Of a stretch of 64,000 nucleotides of DNA, positions 9,780 through 22,114 are shown piece after piece. The stretch's first letter is position 1. Each line of letters starts with the position of its first letter. Location of the stretch: the NCBI RefSeq assembly GCF_910596095.1, contig NC_056544.1:6216655-6280654 (forward strand), written 5' to 3'. The notes beneath the pieces were generated by a model. That model saw nothing but the letters and a program-made list of their open reading frames with translations, did no database searches and was not told the DNA's origin. Source of the stretch: Thunnus maccoyii. Taxonomy: Eukaryota > Chordata > Actinopteri > Scombriformes > Scombridae. The translations under genes and the position numbers were made by a program.

Positions 9780-10775
9780 TCACCAGCCACTTTATTAGAT
9801 ATACTTTGCTAGTAGTGGGTTGGACCCCCTTTTGCCTTCAGAACTGCCTTAATTCTTTGTGGCATAGATTCAACAAGGTGCTGGAAAAGTTCCTCAGAGA
9901 TTTTGGTCCATATTGACATGATAACATCATGCAGCTGCTGCAGATTTGTCGGCTGCACATCCATGATATGACTCTCCTGTTTCACCACATCCAAATGTGC
10001 TCTATTGCATTGAAATTTGGTGACTGTTGAGTACAGTGAACTCATGTTCAAGAAACCAGTTTGAGATCATTTGAGCTTTGTGACATGGCATGTCATCCTG
10101 CTGGAAGTAGATGTTAGAAGACAGCCACACTGTGGTCATAAAGGGTTGGACATGGTCAGCAGCACTACTCAGGTAGGCTGTGGTGTTTAAATGATGCTCA
10201 GCTGGCAGTAAGGGGCCTCAAGTGTCCCAAGAAAATATCCCCCACATTATTACACCACCACCAGCAGCCTGACCTGTTGATACAAGGCAGGATGGATCCA
10301 TGCTTTCATGTTGTTTACGGCAAATTCTAACCCTACCATCTGAATGTCAAAGCAGAAATCAAGACTTATCAAACCAGGCAACATTTTTCCAATCTTCTAT
10401 TGTACAATTTTGGTGAGCCCGTGTGAATTGTACCCTCAGTTACCTGTTCTTAGCTGACAGGAGTGGCACCCGGTGTGGTCTTCTGCAGCTGTAGCCCATC
10501 AGCTTCGAGGTTCCACATGTTGTGCGTTCAGAGATGTTCTTCTGCATACCTCGGTTTTAACGAGTGGTTATTTGAGTCACTGTTGCCTCTCTGTTGTCTG
10601 GCACCAACAACCATGCCATGTTCAAAGTTCATTTAAATCACCTTTCCTCCCCGTTCTGATGCTTGGTTCAAACCTCAGCAGATCATCTTGTCATGTTTAC
10701 ATGCCTAAATGCATTTAGTTGCTGCCAGGTGATTGGCTGATTAGATATTTGCTTGTAAGTGTACATATAGTAAAC
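9780..10775 (-). mobile_element. Tc1/mariner-type DNA transposon relic
   Basis: The minus strand carries the end of a Tc1-family transposase: the frame to the stop near 9809 contains Q-Q-L-H-D-V-I-M-S-I-W-T-K-I-S-E-E-L-F-Q and S-M-P-Q-R-I-K-A-V-L-K-A-K-G-G. The left end CTCACCAGCCACTTTATTAG is the usual terminal repeat start of a common teleost Tc1 family; the right end near 10735-10775 is degenerate. Frameshifts break the frame after about 10050, and about 200 bases of the expected N-terminal half seem to be missing near 10597 (compared with the family as I recall it). It is certainly inactive. Confidence 0.88.
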
Positions 10776-12059
10776 AGTATCTTTCAATCACCAAGTCAGA
10801 GAGGATAGTTACACAGCAGCTTCACGGTCATCTATGTGGATTTTATGTCAACGTTGAAATATTCCCAGTAATGAAAAAAATCTAAATTTTTCAAACACAT
10901 TTTAGCTAAAATTTAGGTTATATTCTATTTTTTACACGTTCAGAGTCAAACTGCTTTTGAACTAACTCATTAAGTAGTATTCCTGCAAACGCTTCATTGT
11001 AAACCTGCAATGACACCAGCCAGCTGACACCCCTGTAGCACTCTGTGCTGTGAAAAAATTTGCATACATATTCATAAGGGGTGCAATGTAATGTCATACT
11101 TGTGACTACTCAATTTACACTGACATTTGCCAGGCTTCTGTCAGTTCAGTAGCTAGCTAGCTGACAACCTCAAATTTGCAAGTATTCAGATTCAAGTCCT
11201 AAAAATCAACCATGTTAGAAAGATCAGAAACAGTTATCTCTACCAACTGCAGAGAAACTAGCATTTGGTCTGCCTATCATGTGGGTTTATTTATTTAAAA
11301 AAGTATATCTCACTGTTTCTACAAGCACATGATTGCAGTACCTCAGGGAAATCTTTAATAGAATACAGTATCCATTTACAAGTTGAGAGCTATGCTGTAT
11401 TGATTTTTTAGCCCACGCAAATACTTTTATTTAGAGATTAGCAAAACACAGAATCTCTGACACACAAACACATGCACACACACATACACCTTGTTGGCGA
11501 TGATCAGCTACTTCTGGTGTTTATCATTCCTTCCATCCATTTTCTAATCCCTCTACATTATTAAGTGTGTGGGTGATGAAAAATGGGTGCATATATCCAT
11601 GTTCATATGGAAAATTTATGGTGTTTATAGGTTCAAGTGCTTCTGTGTGCATTTGCTCAATTGGCGTATATTAAGCAGATGTGTGTGTGTGTGTTTGTGT
11701 GTGTGTTTTCACATACTGTTGTTGTAGATATTAGAATGAAATGAAGTGTGAAATAAGCTCCTCTGTCTCTCTGGAGTGCAGTTGTGGGAAATCCCTCCTC
11801 AACATATCACACATGTTTACCATCTATCCCTCCAGCTCTATACCCTCCCACGTTGCCCATTAGGCCTCCGCCAAAGCTTACATTTGATAGTGGTAAAGTG
11901 GGCACACCATGTGATGGATATACTGCTGATGAATTGGCACACTGAGGAGAAGATGGGAATATTAAAGGCTACATAAACCCTCTTGTTTTACTGTAACACT
12001 TATCTGCTGATGAGGCCTTATGTACAAATGACAAGGATAAGGCAGCCCTAAAGATAGAA
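10776..12059. other. Intergenic DNA, nothing recognised
   Basis: AT-rich sequence with short CA/TG runs near 11470 and 11680-11706. No supported gene. Confidence 0.4.
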
Positions 12060-12125
12060 TAAGATAAGATTATAAGAAGTACTTTAATTGAACCCCTGTA
12101 GGGGAAATTCACTTTGACACAAGGG
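12060..12125 (+). repeat. Short fish retroposon tail-like repeat
   Basis: AAGATTATAAGAAGTACTTTAATTGAACCCCTGTAGGGGAAATTC resembles the common fish 3'-tail motif TTTATTGATCCC..GGGGAAATTC shared by several SINE/LINE families. The exact family is unresolved. Confidence 0.5.
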
Positions 12126-12641
12126 AATGTACATCAAAGAAAGAAATTTCCATGAACACCTACACATCAAAAAATTAAGTTAAAATAATTAAATAGAATT
12201 AGATAAAATATGAATAATAGATACAATAAAGCGGATGTGTGTATATACATGTGCAATATCTGTGGTGGTGACAGATTATACAAGCAAGAACATGCAGTAG
12301 AACTCACTGAAGAAGAAATGAGCTCTGTTTACACACATAAAGTGTATGTAACCCCCCCAAAAAAGAGGTGGAAACATTTTAATTGCCTCATGTATTGGTA
12401 GGAATACTCATGTTGGTAAAGAAAGCTGTGTGGATGTGGGATACCTGAACTAATAACTTACTAATAATACACCCTGGTCCCGCTTCAGTAATCGGTAATT
12501 AACAGCATCTTAACATTCTTGTAGCAGCTTAACGGCCAAATAGCCACAGATAATTGGCTGCTGAATACATTAGAAGGAGTAGATTTACAACGGCAGGCAG
12601 ACGACGACAAATGAAAGGATAATTCTGACTTAGCACCTCAC

Positions 12642-12706
12642 CTTCTGTAAAGAACTCAACAGCTTCTTCCCATGAGCTCTCACTGTTGTCAACATCAACA
12701 TCATTT
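12642..12706 (-). CDS. Isolated candidate exon, acidic peptide
   Basis: On the minus strand, TTTTCCCAGTAATTTTCAG is followed by 65 bases with an open frame (N-D-V-D-V-D-N-S-E-S-S-W-E-E-A-V-E-F-F-T-E) ending in AAG/GTGAGG, a good donor. No partner exon was found nearby, and the protein is not recognised. It may be an exon of a gene whose other exons I failed to see, a decayed exon, or chance. Confidence 0.2.
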
Positions 12707-15557
12707 CTGAAAATTACTGGGAAAATGACGGGGTTGTGTTATATACCAGGACTTGACATTAAAGTATTCACAACATCAGGAGTAGAGAGAGTAATGTTGT
12801 AACAACAAGTCCTACAGAGAACGTTGTGTTATGGGTTGTTTGTAACCTTAATGTTGCTAGGCTAAAGTGAGTTACTTCAAGTCCGTTTATAGTGTCTTTT
12901 ACAGTTAGTCAGCACTTAAAGTCTTTATTTAGCCCACTCGTGGAATATGTTTTCATTCCAAGTAGAAAATTTCTGATGAGAGAAAACAAGTAGAAAAAGT
13001 CTCCTGAAGTCTTTGCTGCAGAAACATCTTTAATTGCCAGAGAAAATTACTCTGACCTCTTCCACAAGCTTGAAAAGAGTGTGAGTGTATGTAACTGATG
13101 CTACACAAATGTGGGATACATTCTGCTTTAATGGAAGGATTTTGTGTTTCACTTTTACATGAGAAAAGTCTTCAAGGATGACGACAGATCCTCGAAGTAT
13201 CCTTGGACTATAGCACCTTAGGAAATCTTTCCCAACATGACTAGTCAACAAGTGTTTAGTATCTTAAAATGTCTTTTTCCAAAAACAGCTGTTGGAAATG
13301 GTCACTGTTGTAAATTATTGTCAGTACAAGGATTTTGCATACTGTGTTGTATATTGGTAATGGCTACAAAAATCACATTTGTGAAAAGAAATTTTATATA
13401 CAGCTACACTCCATATCATGCGCAGCAGTATTTATCAGCTCAGATTGTTTTCATTAAGGAGATTGCTCTTGCAGATTTCAGAAATGTGAGAGTTAAGATT
13501 AATCAGCATCTTGTGTTTTATAATAACTGAAACTATCTGTCAATCTTAGTGCTTTGTTTACAACAGTTACTGAGGTCAACAACCTTTTAACAGCTTAAGA
13601 AAACATGTTAATAGAGTTGTTGTGTAGTGCTAGTGCCTGTATTAAAAGCTCTGTAAGTACTTTTAGAGCAAGTTTCAATCTTGTGCTTTGACTTTTGTTT
13701 GTTAGGATGTCCTTTAGTTCACATTTGGATAACAGATTGTGCCTTTGAAAGTATTTATAGAACAGTAATTCATCTAGATACAGGTGGAAGTCAGACCTTA
13801 CCAGTTTTTCTGCCTCCTGCTTTGAATGTGTTCATATCTCTCCATCACCTGACGCCTGGGCTGCTTCTATGCGTTTCTCTTCCCTCCTTAAACTTTTTCT
13901 TTTAAACTTGAATCAGTTATTTTGTTTCTCCTTGTTTTTCTTTCAACACCATTACATCCTGCAATTCTTACTCATTTCTGTCTCTTTTCTTGTAATTCCT
14001 TCAATCACTCTGGAAAAGACTTCCTTTTAAAAATCTGAGTGAGCATGAAGCAGAACTTTAACTTGTATTGTGTTAATTACAGTAATTGTGGACAAACAAC
14101 ACACAGGGTGAATACATAAGCAGTCAAGTTATCCAAACCATTAAACTACATTAACATCAGGCAGCACCAGATAAACTGGATGCTTAAAACACCAAGTCAA
14201 TTTAGTCAATTCAAAAAACTCCACTATAGAGCTTTTCTAGCTACTCACTTTGTTGTCTTTTGTCTGACATTATTATTTAATGCTGCACATGTCAGTTAAT
14301 GTCATATATGATCCTCTGAACTCTGAGCTAGCTTCAGCATGGAGGTTGTTTGTTTAAGTGTTGTTTTAGTGGTGGTTTGTTGGTCAATATGTGTTAACAG
14401 TAACAGCTATCTCTGTGACTCATACAAGGATACAGTGCTCAAACAGAAAACAAAAAAAGCGTTCCTAGAATCTACAACAGAAACTGCAGTAAGCAGCCTG
14501 TCTGAGCTGGCAGCTGTAAAGTGATGGAAAGTCTGCGTAAAAAGTCAGGTTGGACTGCATATTTCAGAACTTGAGAGGTGGGTAAATGGCATTCATGTGC
14601 ATTTAGCCTCCACCACAGCCCTGGCTGACATGTTAGAAAACAGCTACTTATTCACACACCCAGCAGTTAAGGAGCAACATTATGATGAATTTGGATTTGT
14701 GTCCAATATTCACTCTCTTTTAGCTCTGTTTTTAGTCTTTCTCAACTCCTGAGGGAAATATCTGACTCTTTAGTTATGTATGAAGGCTGTTTGGTGCTGA
14801 CCAGGTAGTATACAGTGGGTTTTTAGAGCCTTTCATTGAAATCAGCTGCTGGACAATGAACCAAAAGTTGCTTAAGTGTTTTATTACCTTCATTGTGAGT
14901 TGTTTAAAAGAGTACTGAACACTGAGTACAGCTGAAATTAGAGAGAAACCACAAAATGTTACAGCATTTTCTTAAAATTGGAGAGGAAACTGACTGTCCA
15001 TTGTATGTCTCAAATTTTACTCTGGCACTGAATGATTAGTGTCTTAACTGATTCTGCTTCTGGACTATAATCCACAGGTGTTGTTTTATTTGGCACTTAA
15101 CACAAACAGTTTCTTTTTATGGTGCCATATCTACACTGTAAAGAGAACGATGTGTTTAATAGGCCTTCCACAAAATTTCAATTGTACAGATAACAGCATT
15201 GTCGTTTCAACAGAGAATGGAAAAGAAATTTCAAATCAAAACTGAAAGAAAGCACCAATAACAACTTTGGGGTAGATGCACAATAAAAGGACATCAGAAT
15301 ACGGCACAGACATGTAGCCACTTACACCCAGACTGCAATTTCAAGCCTGTACGTTGTAATGTGCAATGGATTACATTTTTTTAATCCCCAATGCTGCCCC
15401 CGAGGGCCGGTCTTCTAACCCAACAGTGGATCTCCATTAGTTGAAACCTCCAGAGGAACGTCGTGGCCTCACCTTGCCCCAAGGCTCTGCTCCAGTTTTC
15501 ATTTATTGGCAGAGGCCAGACAAAGACACTTGTCAGCATCCACATCCACCCAAGCGC
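12707..15557. other. Intergenic DNA, nothing recognised
   Basis: AT-rich sequence with several short frames (for example 13237-13530 and 14339-14524 plus) that lack splice sites or motifs. No transposon ends were identified. Confidence 0.4.
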
Positions 15558-15592
15558 GCACACACACAAACACACACACACACACACACACA
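15558..15592. repeat. (CA)n microsatellite
   Basis: CA dinucleotide run with one interruption. Confidence 0.9.
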
Positions 15593-15789
15593 GCCTTACA
15601 AGTGGGTGCGTGGTAGTATATGTTTATATGTTTTTTAAAAAAAATCCTGAAACAAAAAAGCACTGCCTGTCTCTTCTTAATCTCAATAATAATAATATCC
15701 AGTGCTGCAGGGAAAATACTACCTGCCAAAGATCCCACGCCTGGCATGTTTCTGCTCAGGCAACTGCAACACTAAAGAATTAGGATGCA

Positions 15790-16260
15790 TGCTAATGAAC
15801 GCTGTGTACAGATGGGAGGTGAGGGCTGCAAATTATTAATTTCCACTCTGATGCACAATAGCTAAAGTCTGCCACTGATAAATTTATCAACATCAGACCC
15901 AACAAATTTTAAATCCCGGTGACTCACACTTTTTTCTCCCATGTCTTTGTTTCCCTTTCTCTTGTTGGATTCTCTCCCCTCCTCTCCTCCTCCTCCTCCT
16001 CCTCCTCCTCCTCCTCTCCAGCTGTTAAACCAATTAAATGCTCACAGAGGGTAGACTGCCCACTCTCCTGTTGGGAAAAATACATGCAATAAAAGCCCTC
16101 TCTGAGCAGAGCCATTGTGTGATGGCAATGCCGCCATCTTTAATTATGGCCTACGCCCCCACCCTTCTCATCGCTGAATAGAAGTGGGCTGTAGGTACAG
16201 ACAGCCACTGGCGCTGGATCAGGTTTTGGTGTTTTGTGTTGAGCGAGTGGCTAAAAAGAG
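15790..16260. promoter_or_regulatory. Non-repetitive block, possible conserved non-coding element
   Basis: Contains homeodomain-type AT cores (AAATTATTAATTTCC, CTTTAATTATGG) in a moderately GC-rich, non-repetitive setting without coding frames, and encloses a (TCC)n run at 15985-16016. Regulatory function is inference from base composition and motif style only. Confidence 0.2.
15985..16016. repeat. (TCC)n trinucleotide run
   Basis: About ten TCC units. On the minus strand it gives a poly-Glu frame, which is not a gene. Confidence 0.9.
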
Positions 16261-16860
16261 GTGAGCGGGTGGGTGGGTGCTGATCCTGGACCAGCTCAGG
16301 GGTTCAGGTAGCCTCTCAGAGTGGCTCAAATAGCTGATCTCAGGTTGGAAACTTGGATATTAAGAGTGGCTTAGAGAAAGAGAAAATGTTGAAAAAGGGT
16401 CAGAGAGAAGAAGGGGAAGAAAGTATAGAAGTATAATATGTAGGTATGTACTTACACTAATATTTTTTCCTTGCATTGTGTTAAACTATGCGAATCATGT
16501 GCAGTATTCTCTAGTTAGTTTAATTTTCCACACACTACCCAAATTCACTTTAAATTTCTACCAATTAAACTGAATCCAAAAAGAGAAGATTTAAAGGAGG
16601 GAGGGGGGGGGGGGGGGGGACAGAGAGAAAGGATGTAAGGGATTGAGAGAGGAGAGACAAGGTTGTTAACTGTCAGTTTTATGGCCAAGCGGGAAAAAAA
16701 TAGTAAGAGCAAGAAAGGGCATCAGTAAAAGCTGGAGACAGAAAAGGCTCAGAAAAAAAGAGATTTGGTGGTGGTGATGGTGCGATGGGGGTCTAAAAGA
16801 GCGATAATATCAGAAAGAGAAAAGGAAATGGGGGCGTAGAGAGGCCCGCGTCCCTCCCAG
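16261..16860. other. Purine-rich intergenic DNA
   Basis: Long GA-rich stretches (16370-16440, 16570-16680, 16740-16840) and a run of 17 G at 16603-16619. No gene. Confidence 0.5.
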
Positions 16861-16864
16861 TGCC

Positions 16865-17220
16865 CTGTGCCTTGAGGGGGGACCCGGGGCAGGTCAGGGG
16901 AATGTGGTGGGGGGGTGGGGGAAACAAAGCCAACTACTGTCCCCCAGAGAGAGGCCTTGTTCTGGGCCAGGGTGGTACAAGAAGTCAGCCGCTCCGTGTA
17001 TGAATGGATGGATGGATGTCTGACTGGCTGTCTGGATGGATGGATACTGGTTCCCGGCTCACAGCCTGGCTGGCTTGCTTGCCCACAGAGCAAGCATGGA
17101 AGGGAACCGGGGCAGGTCTGGGGAATGTGAGGCATGATATGTGAACAAAGCCAGCTACTGTCCCCTGGAGAGAGGCCCTGTCCTGGGCTAAAGGGCACGA
17201 GGAGTCAGCCTCTCTGGACG
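16865..17220 (+). repeat. Local duplication of a ~120-bp GC-rich unit
   Basis: 16879-16998 and 17098-17207 share CCGGGGCAGGTC, GGGGAATGTG, AACAAAGCCA, CTACTGTCCCC, GAGAGAGGCC, CTGGGC and AGTCAGCC in order. The spacer holds GGATGGAT and GGCTGGCTTGCTTGC mini-repeats. Confidence 0.7.
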
Positions 17221-18097
17221 GTTGGATAGATTGATTAATAGAGCTAGCTTGCTGGCTGATAAGAAAGCAGACTAAACCATGTACATGCTGGGGTCTTTTC
17301 AAGTAGCTAATTAAAACTTGCAGAATCTCATTCTTAAATTAATGAGTATCTTAAATGAATCTTTCATCTGCACAGAAGGATGGATGTGCTTAAACCAGAT
17401 GCATCAGTGTGCACCATTGCCACAGTGACCCCTGTAAAACATAAAATGTCTCATCTCTGCGACATCCCTGCACCCAACTGTCCTTCATAAAATCAAGGGC
17501 AGGATAAATGCTGTTTTAGATTTTATTAGCTGCAGCTCATGTCAACTCGGAGAGTTAGCCAAACCACATGTGGCCAAAAATAAATTGTTACAGAAAAAAA
17601 ATAACATTGAATATAATTTTGATATTCAAAAAGAACGTGTCTTGTGCGAGTGTGTGATGGTGGCTGCCAGCAGAGAGTGTGAAGAAGTTAGCAGTATAAT
17701 GTTAGCTGTGAACATCAGTGCAATGTGTGTACAGTTTAAGCTATTTGACAGCGAATAAATGCTCCTGCTGTAGCTACATTTAGAGATGTTTCTGGCGGAG
17801 CAACATGTCCACCTGCAGAGCCCCGTTTATCAGCAAGAGTGACAAGAATTTTAAATTCTTAATTACAAACCAGTTTTCCGTCTCTTTTCCATGGATCTGA
17901 CACACCGCATCTCTGTTCTCCATATGACTGCTCACCAAAACTTTGCTCTGCGCTCCATAAGAGTAGTTAACATTATGGTTATGATTTGGATTGTGATGTT
18001 AAAGATGAGATAACAATGTTAATTAGAACATGATGCTGTGATATTGTCGCACAAAGCACAGACACACCGACTTTTAAAACAGAGCCGTTGTCACGAT
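17221..18097. other. Intergenic DNA, nothing recognised
   Basis: No supported gene or repeat end. The plus-strand frame at 17570-17758 has no supporting context. Confidence 0.4.
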
Positions 18098-18528
18098 CCT
18101 GTCACAGTCCGACTTAATGTCATTTTCCACCAGTCCACCAGATGCCCTCAGACTGGACTGTGTTGGAGAAGGCTGATTTGAGTTGTATCTTTAAAAGACC
18201 GTCTGGCATGATATTAAATAAGTTTCCTTATTGGTTAGTCTGTCTTTGTTCTCATTCTGGTCTGTTCTTCCACAGCTTATACTTGTGTCAGTTACTAAGA
18301 GGGTTTTTGGTTTTCTGTTTATTACGGTTAAGAGAGGTTGTAGTGTTGATTGTGTAACTGAGTTGTGTTCATGTATATTCTTAGACGGGTTTATGTATGT
18401 CGGTTAATTGTGTTTTCTGTTCTGGTTTCTTGGTTTTCTGCTGCTCTGGGTTCTTCCTGTGTCTCTGTTCTGCTTTTCCAACCACACAAAAATTACAACT
18501 AAGGGACGTTGAGCCAGACTGTGACAGG
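18098..18528. mobile_element. Inverted-repeat element, ~430 bp
   Basis: The left end CCTGTCACAGTCCGACTTAA and the reverse complement of the right end (CCTGTCACAGTCTGGCTCAA) match at 17 of 20 positions. The interior has no transposase frame. This is consistent with a non-autonomous DNA transposon; no clear target duplication was seen. Confidence 0.5.
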
Positions 18529-18950
18529 AACATGATAGCCATTGTTTGAATACAGGAGACATTGCTATTTTTTGTGTTATGTTTAAATATTTTAAATAAA
18601 ATGTTCACACTCTTTTGCAAATGTTTATTCACATAATTTTAACGGTACTGGTCTCATAAAGCCATATCGATTATTCAAAGCTCCGTCAGATTGAAGATTT
18701 TGAATAATCAGCTTGAGCGTGAATAATTGATACACTGTCGCCTCTATTCAGCAGAGTCTTGTGATTGGTTCGCTCGCTCCACGTGAAAGCGTCTTACATC
18801 AGACGGACGTAACTCTTTACTTGCTTGTCCCTGCAATGTTACTGCTTTCATTCACAACGCTGCCATACCGGCATTTTCCCTGAAATGTTACATGGTCTTG
18901 AGTTGGGAAATTGGCGGTACAGATTTCGCTGAATTTCGATCCCTGCTCCC
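18529..18950. other. Intergenic DNA, possibly part of a repeat with 18951-19015
   Basis: Includes an imperfect inverted motif around ATTCAAAGCTCCGTCAGA/TGAAGATTTTGAATAATC (18673-18712). No gene. Confidence 0.35.
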
Positions 18951-19015
18951 GTTCACACATGACCCCATGCAGGAAATGTTCCTGAACATTTCAGGGATAG
19001 ACTGCATGTGTGAAC
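18951..19015. repeat. Nested perfect palindrome (hairpin)
   Basis: Outer arms GTTCACACATG and CATGTGTGAAC are perfect 11-base inverted repeats. Inside, GAAATGTTC and GAACATTTC form a second perfect 9-base pair around CT. It is likely the core of a fold-back interspersed repeat. Confidence 0.75.
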
Positions 19016-19020
19016 AGGGC

Positions 19021-20867
19021 TCTAGATTGTTCTTGCCAGGTAGTAGTATTAACGCTAGTAAACAATAGTCAGAAACACTCAGTTACACTCCATCATTATC
19101 TTGAGTTCATCATACCTCTGAGTAAATGAGCTTTGAAACATTCAAGAAAGAACAGCAGCTTCTCCTGTCTGTCTGTGAAACTGTAACGTTAGCTTAGCAG
19201 CAGTGGAGAGCTGTTTATCTAAGAATCTGTATCGCGGCAGATCCGGCCATATTTAAATTGATCGAGCTCAGCTAAAATAAACCAGATTAAAAACCTATCA
19301 TCTCTTTACTGTACTCTACTGTGTTTTATCCACCTCCACCTGCTAGTGTTGCAGCGTTGCTCTCCTTTATGACAGCTTACAGTGCACGTATTTCACTGCA
19401 TATACTAGTGAAAATGTGAGAGTGTGAAAATTATTTGGGCACACCTGTGTGAGTGACTTCCAGTTCTGACACCGTGGTTGGCAAAATACATTCTCTAGAC
19501 TCTGACACTAATAAATCTGTTATCTGTCCTCTCCTCCTCTTCTTCTCTTAATATGAATCATTATTAAAGGACTTGGATTGGGGTCAAAAACCTTGATTGG
19601 GACATCGCTTATCAGTAGCAAAGTTAAGCCCTGGTGAAATACAGGGCTGTAATATTCTGTACTTTCTCATCCTATTTTTCATTCATATGATTTTAGAATC
19701 TCCTGAAATATAGCATTTCTTTAATGTAATTAAAGACATTATTTTATGTGTAATACATATCTCACACAAATTTTGATCAATATTGCTTTGTAGTCCTCAT
19801 ATTCAGCCACAGAACAGAATTGGTAGGCTCTAAATAAGATAAAAGACTTCAAGTATTTTGCAGGATAGTTTCCACAAATAATAGGTAATAATAATAATAA
19901 TAAAAAATATGTTTTGTAAATCAAAACTTATTTGATTTTGTCTGTCAAATTAGGCACTGCGTGTCGACCCTGTTAAACTCACAATTGATCAAAAGTTGCC
20001 CAATACCATTTTAACTGCCCAATCCAGTAAAAAAGTAGCCCCTAGAAAAGTACTAGTGGGCCTGTTTACCTCCTCCTAGAATATCCCGGTTTAAGAAGAT
20101 AAGTTTTTGTCTTTTACAGTTATTATCTACTTTCATCTCAGCTTCTGTTAGTGTCAATAGTCACAAATGTTGATCTTACCAGCTCCCAATAAACTCTAGA
20201 TGAAGTCAAGTTATTTCAGCCTTCACAGTTCCTTACTTTGCCTCCATAAACCTTTGCCACCACCCATATATTTGTCTTTCATTCTTTCACTCTGCATACC
20301 TCTTTCCATTTCCCCTGGTGCATAATACCTTAATAATCAGAATTAATCATAAAAATACAGATGTCTTTTTCAGGCACAGCAGTATGGTAAAGAACAGTGT
20401 GTTGGCAGCAAGAGTGGTGGGTGTTTCCAGCATAAAGGAGTGTACTGTCAAGATGACAGTAAGTGTGCTGGCACAACTGTGCTATTCAGCCCTGCATTCA
20501 CTTCTGCAGCATTCAACCTTACATTGAGTTGTACATTCACTCCAGCTTTCAGTTCTGCATTCACTCCCACATTCAGTCCTCTGCACAGTATAGAACTGCA
20601 TTAATCTTCATGCTTTCAGCCCTGTATTCAGTCACACAACTCTAACAGAGGTGAGAGAAAGACAAAGTGTCTTTGTGTATGTAATGTGTGTGAAATGAAA
20701 CACACATTCCAGTGCATTTAATGTTCCAAATGTCCAAATGTTCCAAAGAGTATTGATTTAAAAACTGTAAAATACATTTAATCAGTCTGCCTATTGAATC
20801 TTTAAAATGCTTATCCTGTTCAGGTTTGCAGTACAGGTTGTAAGTCTATCACCGGGCTAAGTCAGGT
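19021..20867. other. Intergenic DNA; irregular ATTCA-rich stretch at 20460-20640
   Basis: No supported gene. Around 20480-20635 the motif ATTCA(C/G)T(C/T) recurs about every 15-25 bases (for example CATTCACT, ATTCAACC, CATTCACTCC, CATTCAGTCC, TATTCAGTC), an irregular tandem array. Confidence 0.4.
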
Positions 20868-21060
20868 CAAGTCATTTCACTCAAGTCAATTTAAAAGCAA
20901 CACAAGCTGACAAAAGTGCTTTAACAATCTCAAAGGAAAGGTTATAAACTCAGATGTGCAAGAATAAGCAATACATATAAAGAAAACATGGCAGGATATA
21001 TAAGAAATTTGTAAAGCTCCAAAAGAAAAAAAAAATTGCCTTCAAAAGGGGACTTTATAA
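20868..21060. repeat. Fish interspersed-repeat tail
   Basis: GTCAGGTCAAGTCATTTCAC..CAAGTCAATTTA is reminiscent of the GTCAAGTCAATTTTATTT ends of common fish repeats. Boundaries are uncertain. Confidence 0.35.
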
Positions 21061-21534
21061 CTCAAGTTTCAATTCTTGGGGCTAAACTGTTATTTATAGA
21101 GATAGGTTTTTCCACAGTCCAGCATCTAGCAGCAGCAATAGTTCAATGCCCTTTACAGCCAACAGCTCAGGGTCAGATCACCTGTGGACTGGGTTGTGTA
21201 GGTTGACGGAGCAAGGCTGAGACTGTGGTGAACAATATGCAAAATTATTTTACTGTCTTATTTTTCCATTTTGGCCTTCATCTACACCAGATAAAATTGA
21301 TATTTAAAAAAAAACTCTCCAAAGTGTTTTGATATAAGTATTATGTCACATTTTACTGGGAAAATAGAACTTTTCAAAAACACTGATATTCAGTATTATT
21401 GCCTTGTGAGAAACTTTTCACAAACATTGCCAACTTTTGCCTGCAATGTTAGGAACATGTTTTGCACAAGGATAAAAGTAAGTAGAGGTGAGAATTTTTC
21501 TGTTTTGGTTCCATGTTTCACTCGAAACCACAAA

Positions 21535-21850
21535 TGTCATCCTCATGGTGGTGCTAGAGGAAAAGTCAGGGGATCATCAAAGTCTGTAGGATTCATCCTT
21601 GTGGGACAATGAGTGTCCTTACTGAATTTTGCAAAAATCTGTTTCGTAGATGTTGAGATATTTCACTGGATAAGTGAAAATTCTGACCTGCTGGTGGTGG
21701 AAGAAAAGTCAAGGTGTCACTTAAGTCAGCATGATTTGTCATCTGGGGACCATGAATGTCAATGCTGTTTTCTATAGCAATCCATGAAATAGTTGTAGGG
21801 TTTTTAAAGTAGTGGACAGACATTGCTGACTTAAAGGCCACACTGTTAGC
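21535..21850 (+). repeat. Dispersed repeat family A, copy 1 (two sub-copies)
   Basis: Contains the marker segments TCCTCATGGTGGTGCTAGAG, AAAAGTCAGGGGATCATCAAAG, TTGAGATATTTCACTGGA, GGGGACCATGAATGTCAATG and CAATCCATGAAATAGTTGTAG. The same segments recur at about 25945-26153 + 28920-29000, 34060-34290, 55860-56260 and 62290-62560. I recognise it as a very common perch-like fish repeat without a protein of its own. Confidence 0.75.
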
Positions 21851-22114
21851 AGGGCTAAAAACTGTATCAGTGGGTGGTACCAGGACTTTTCCTAGTGGGC
21901 TGCTACAGAAATTGTGCTGATGGTATAGTGAAAATACGATCATAAGCCCAGTCTTTTCTGCTTTCTGGTTTCATCAGAAATTCTAATATCATAACTAACC
22001 AAAGTACTGAAAAACACAATACACCTTTTACACCTGTAAAATGTAATACAATGCAACAGAGATGTGATCAAATCCTGTTTCCTCACTGTTCAGTTTTTGA
22101 TAGCAGACTTTTGG

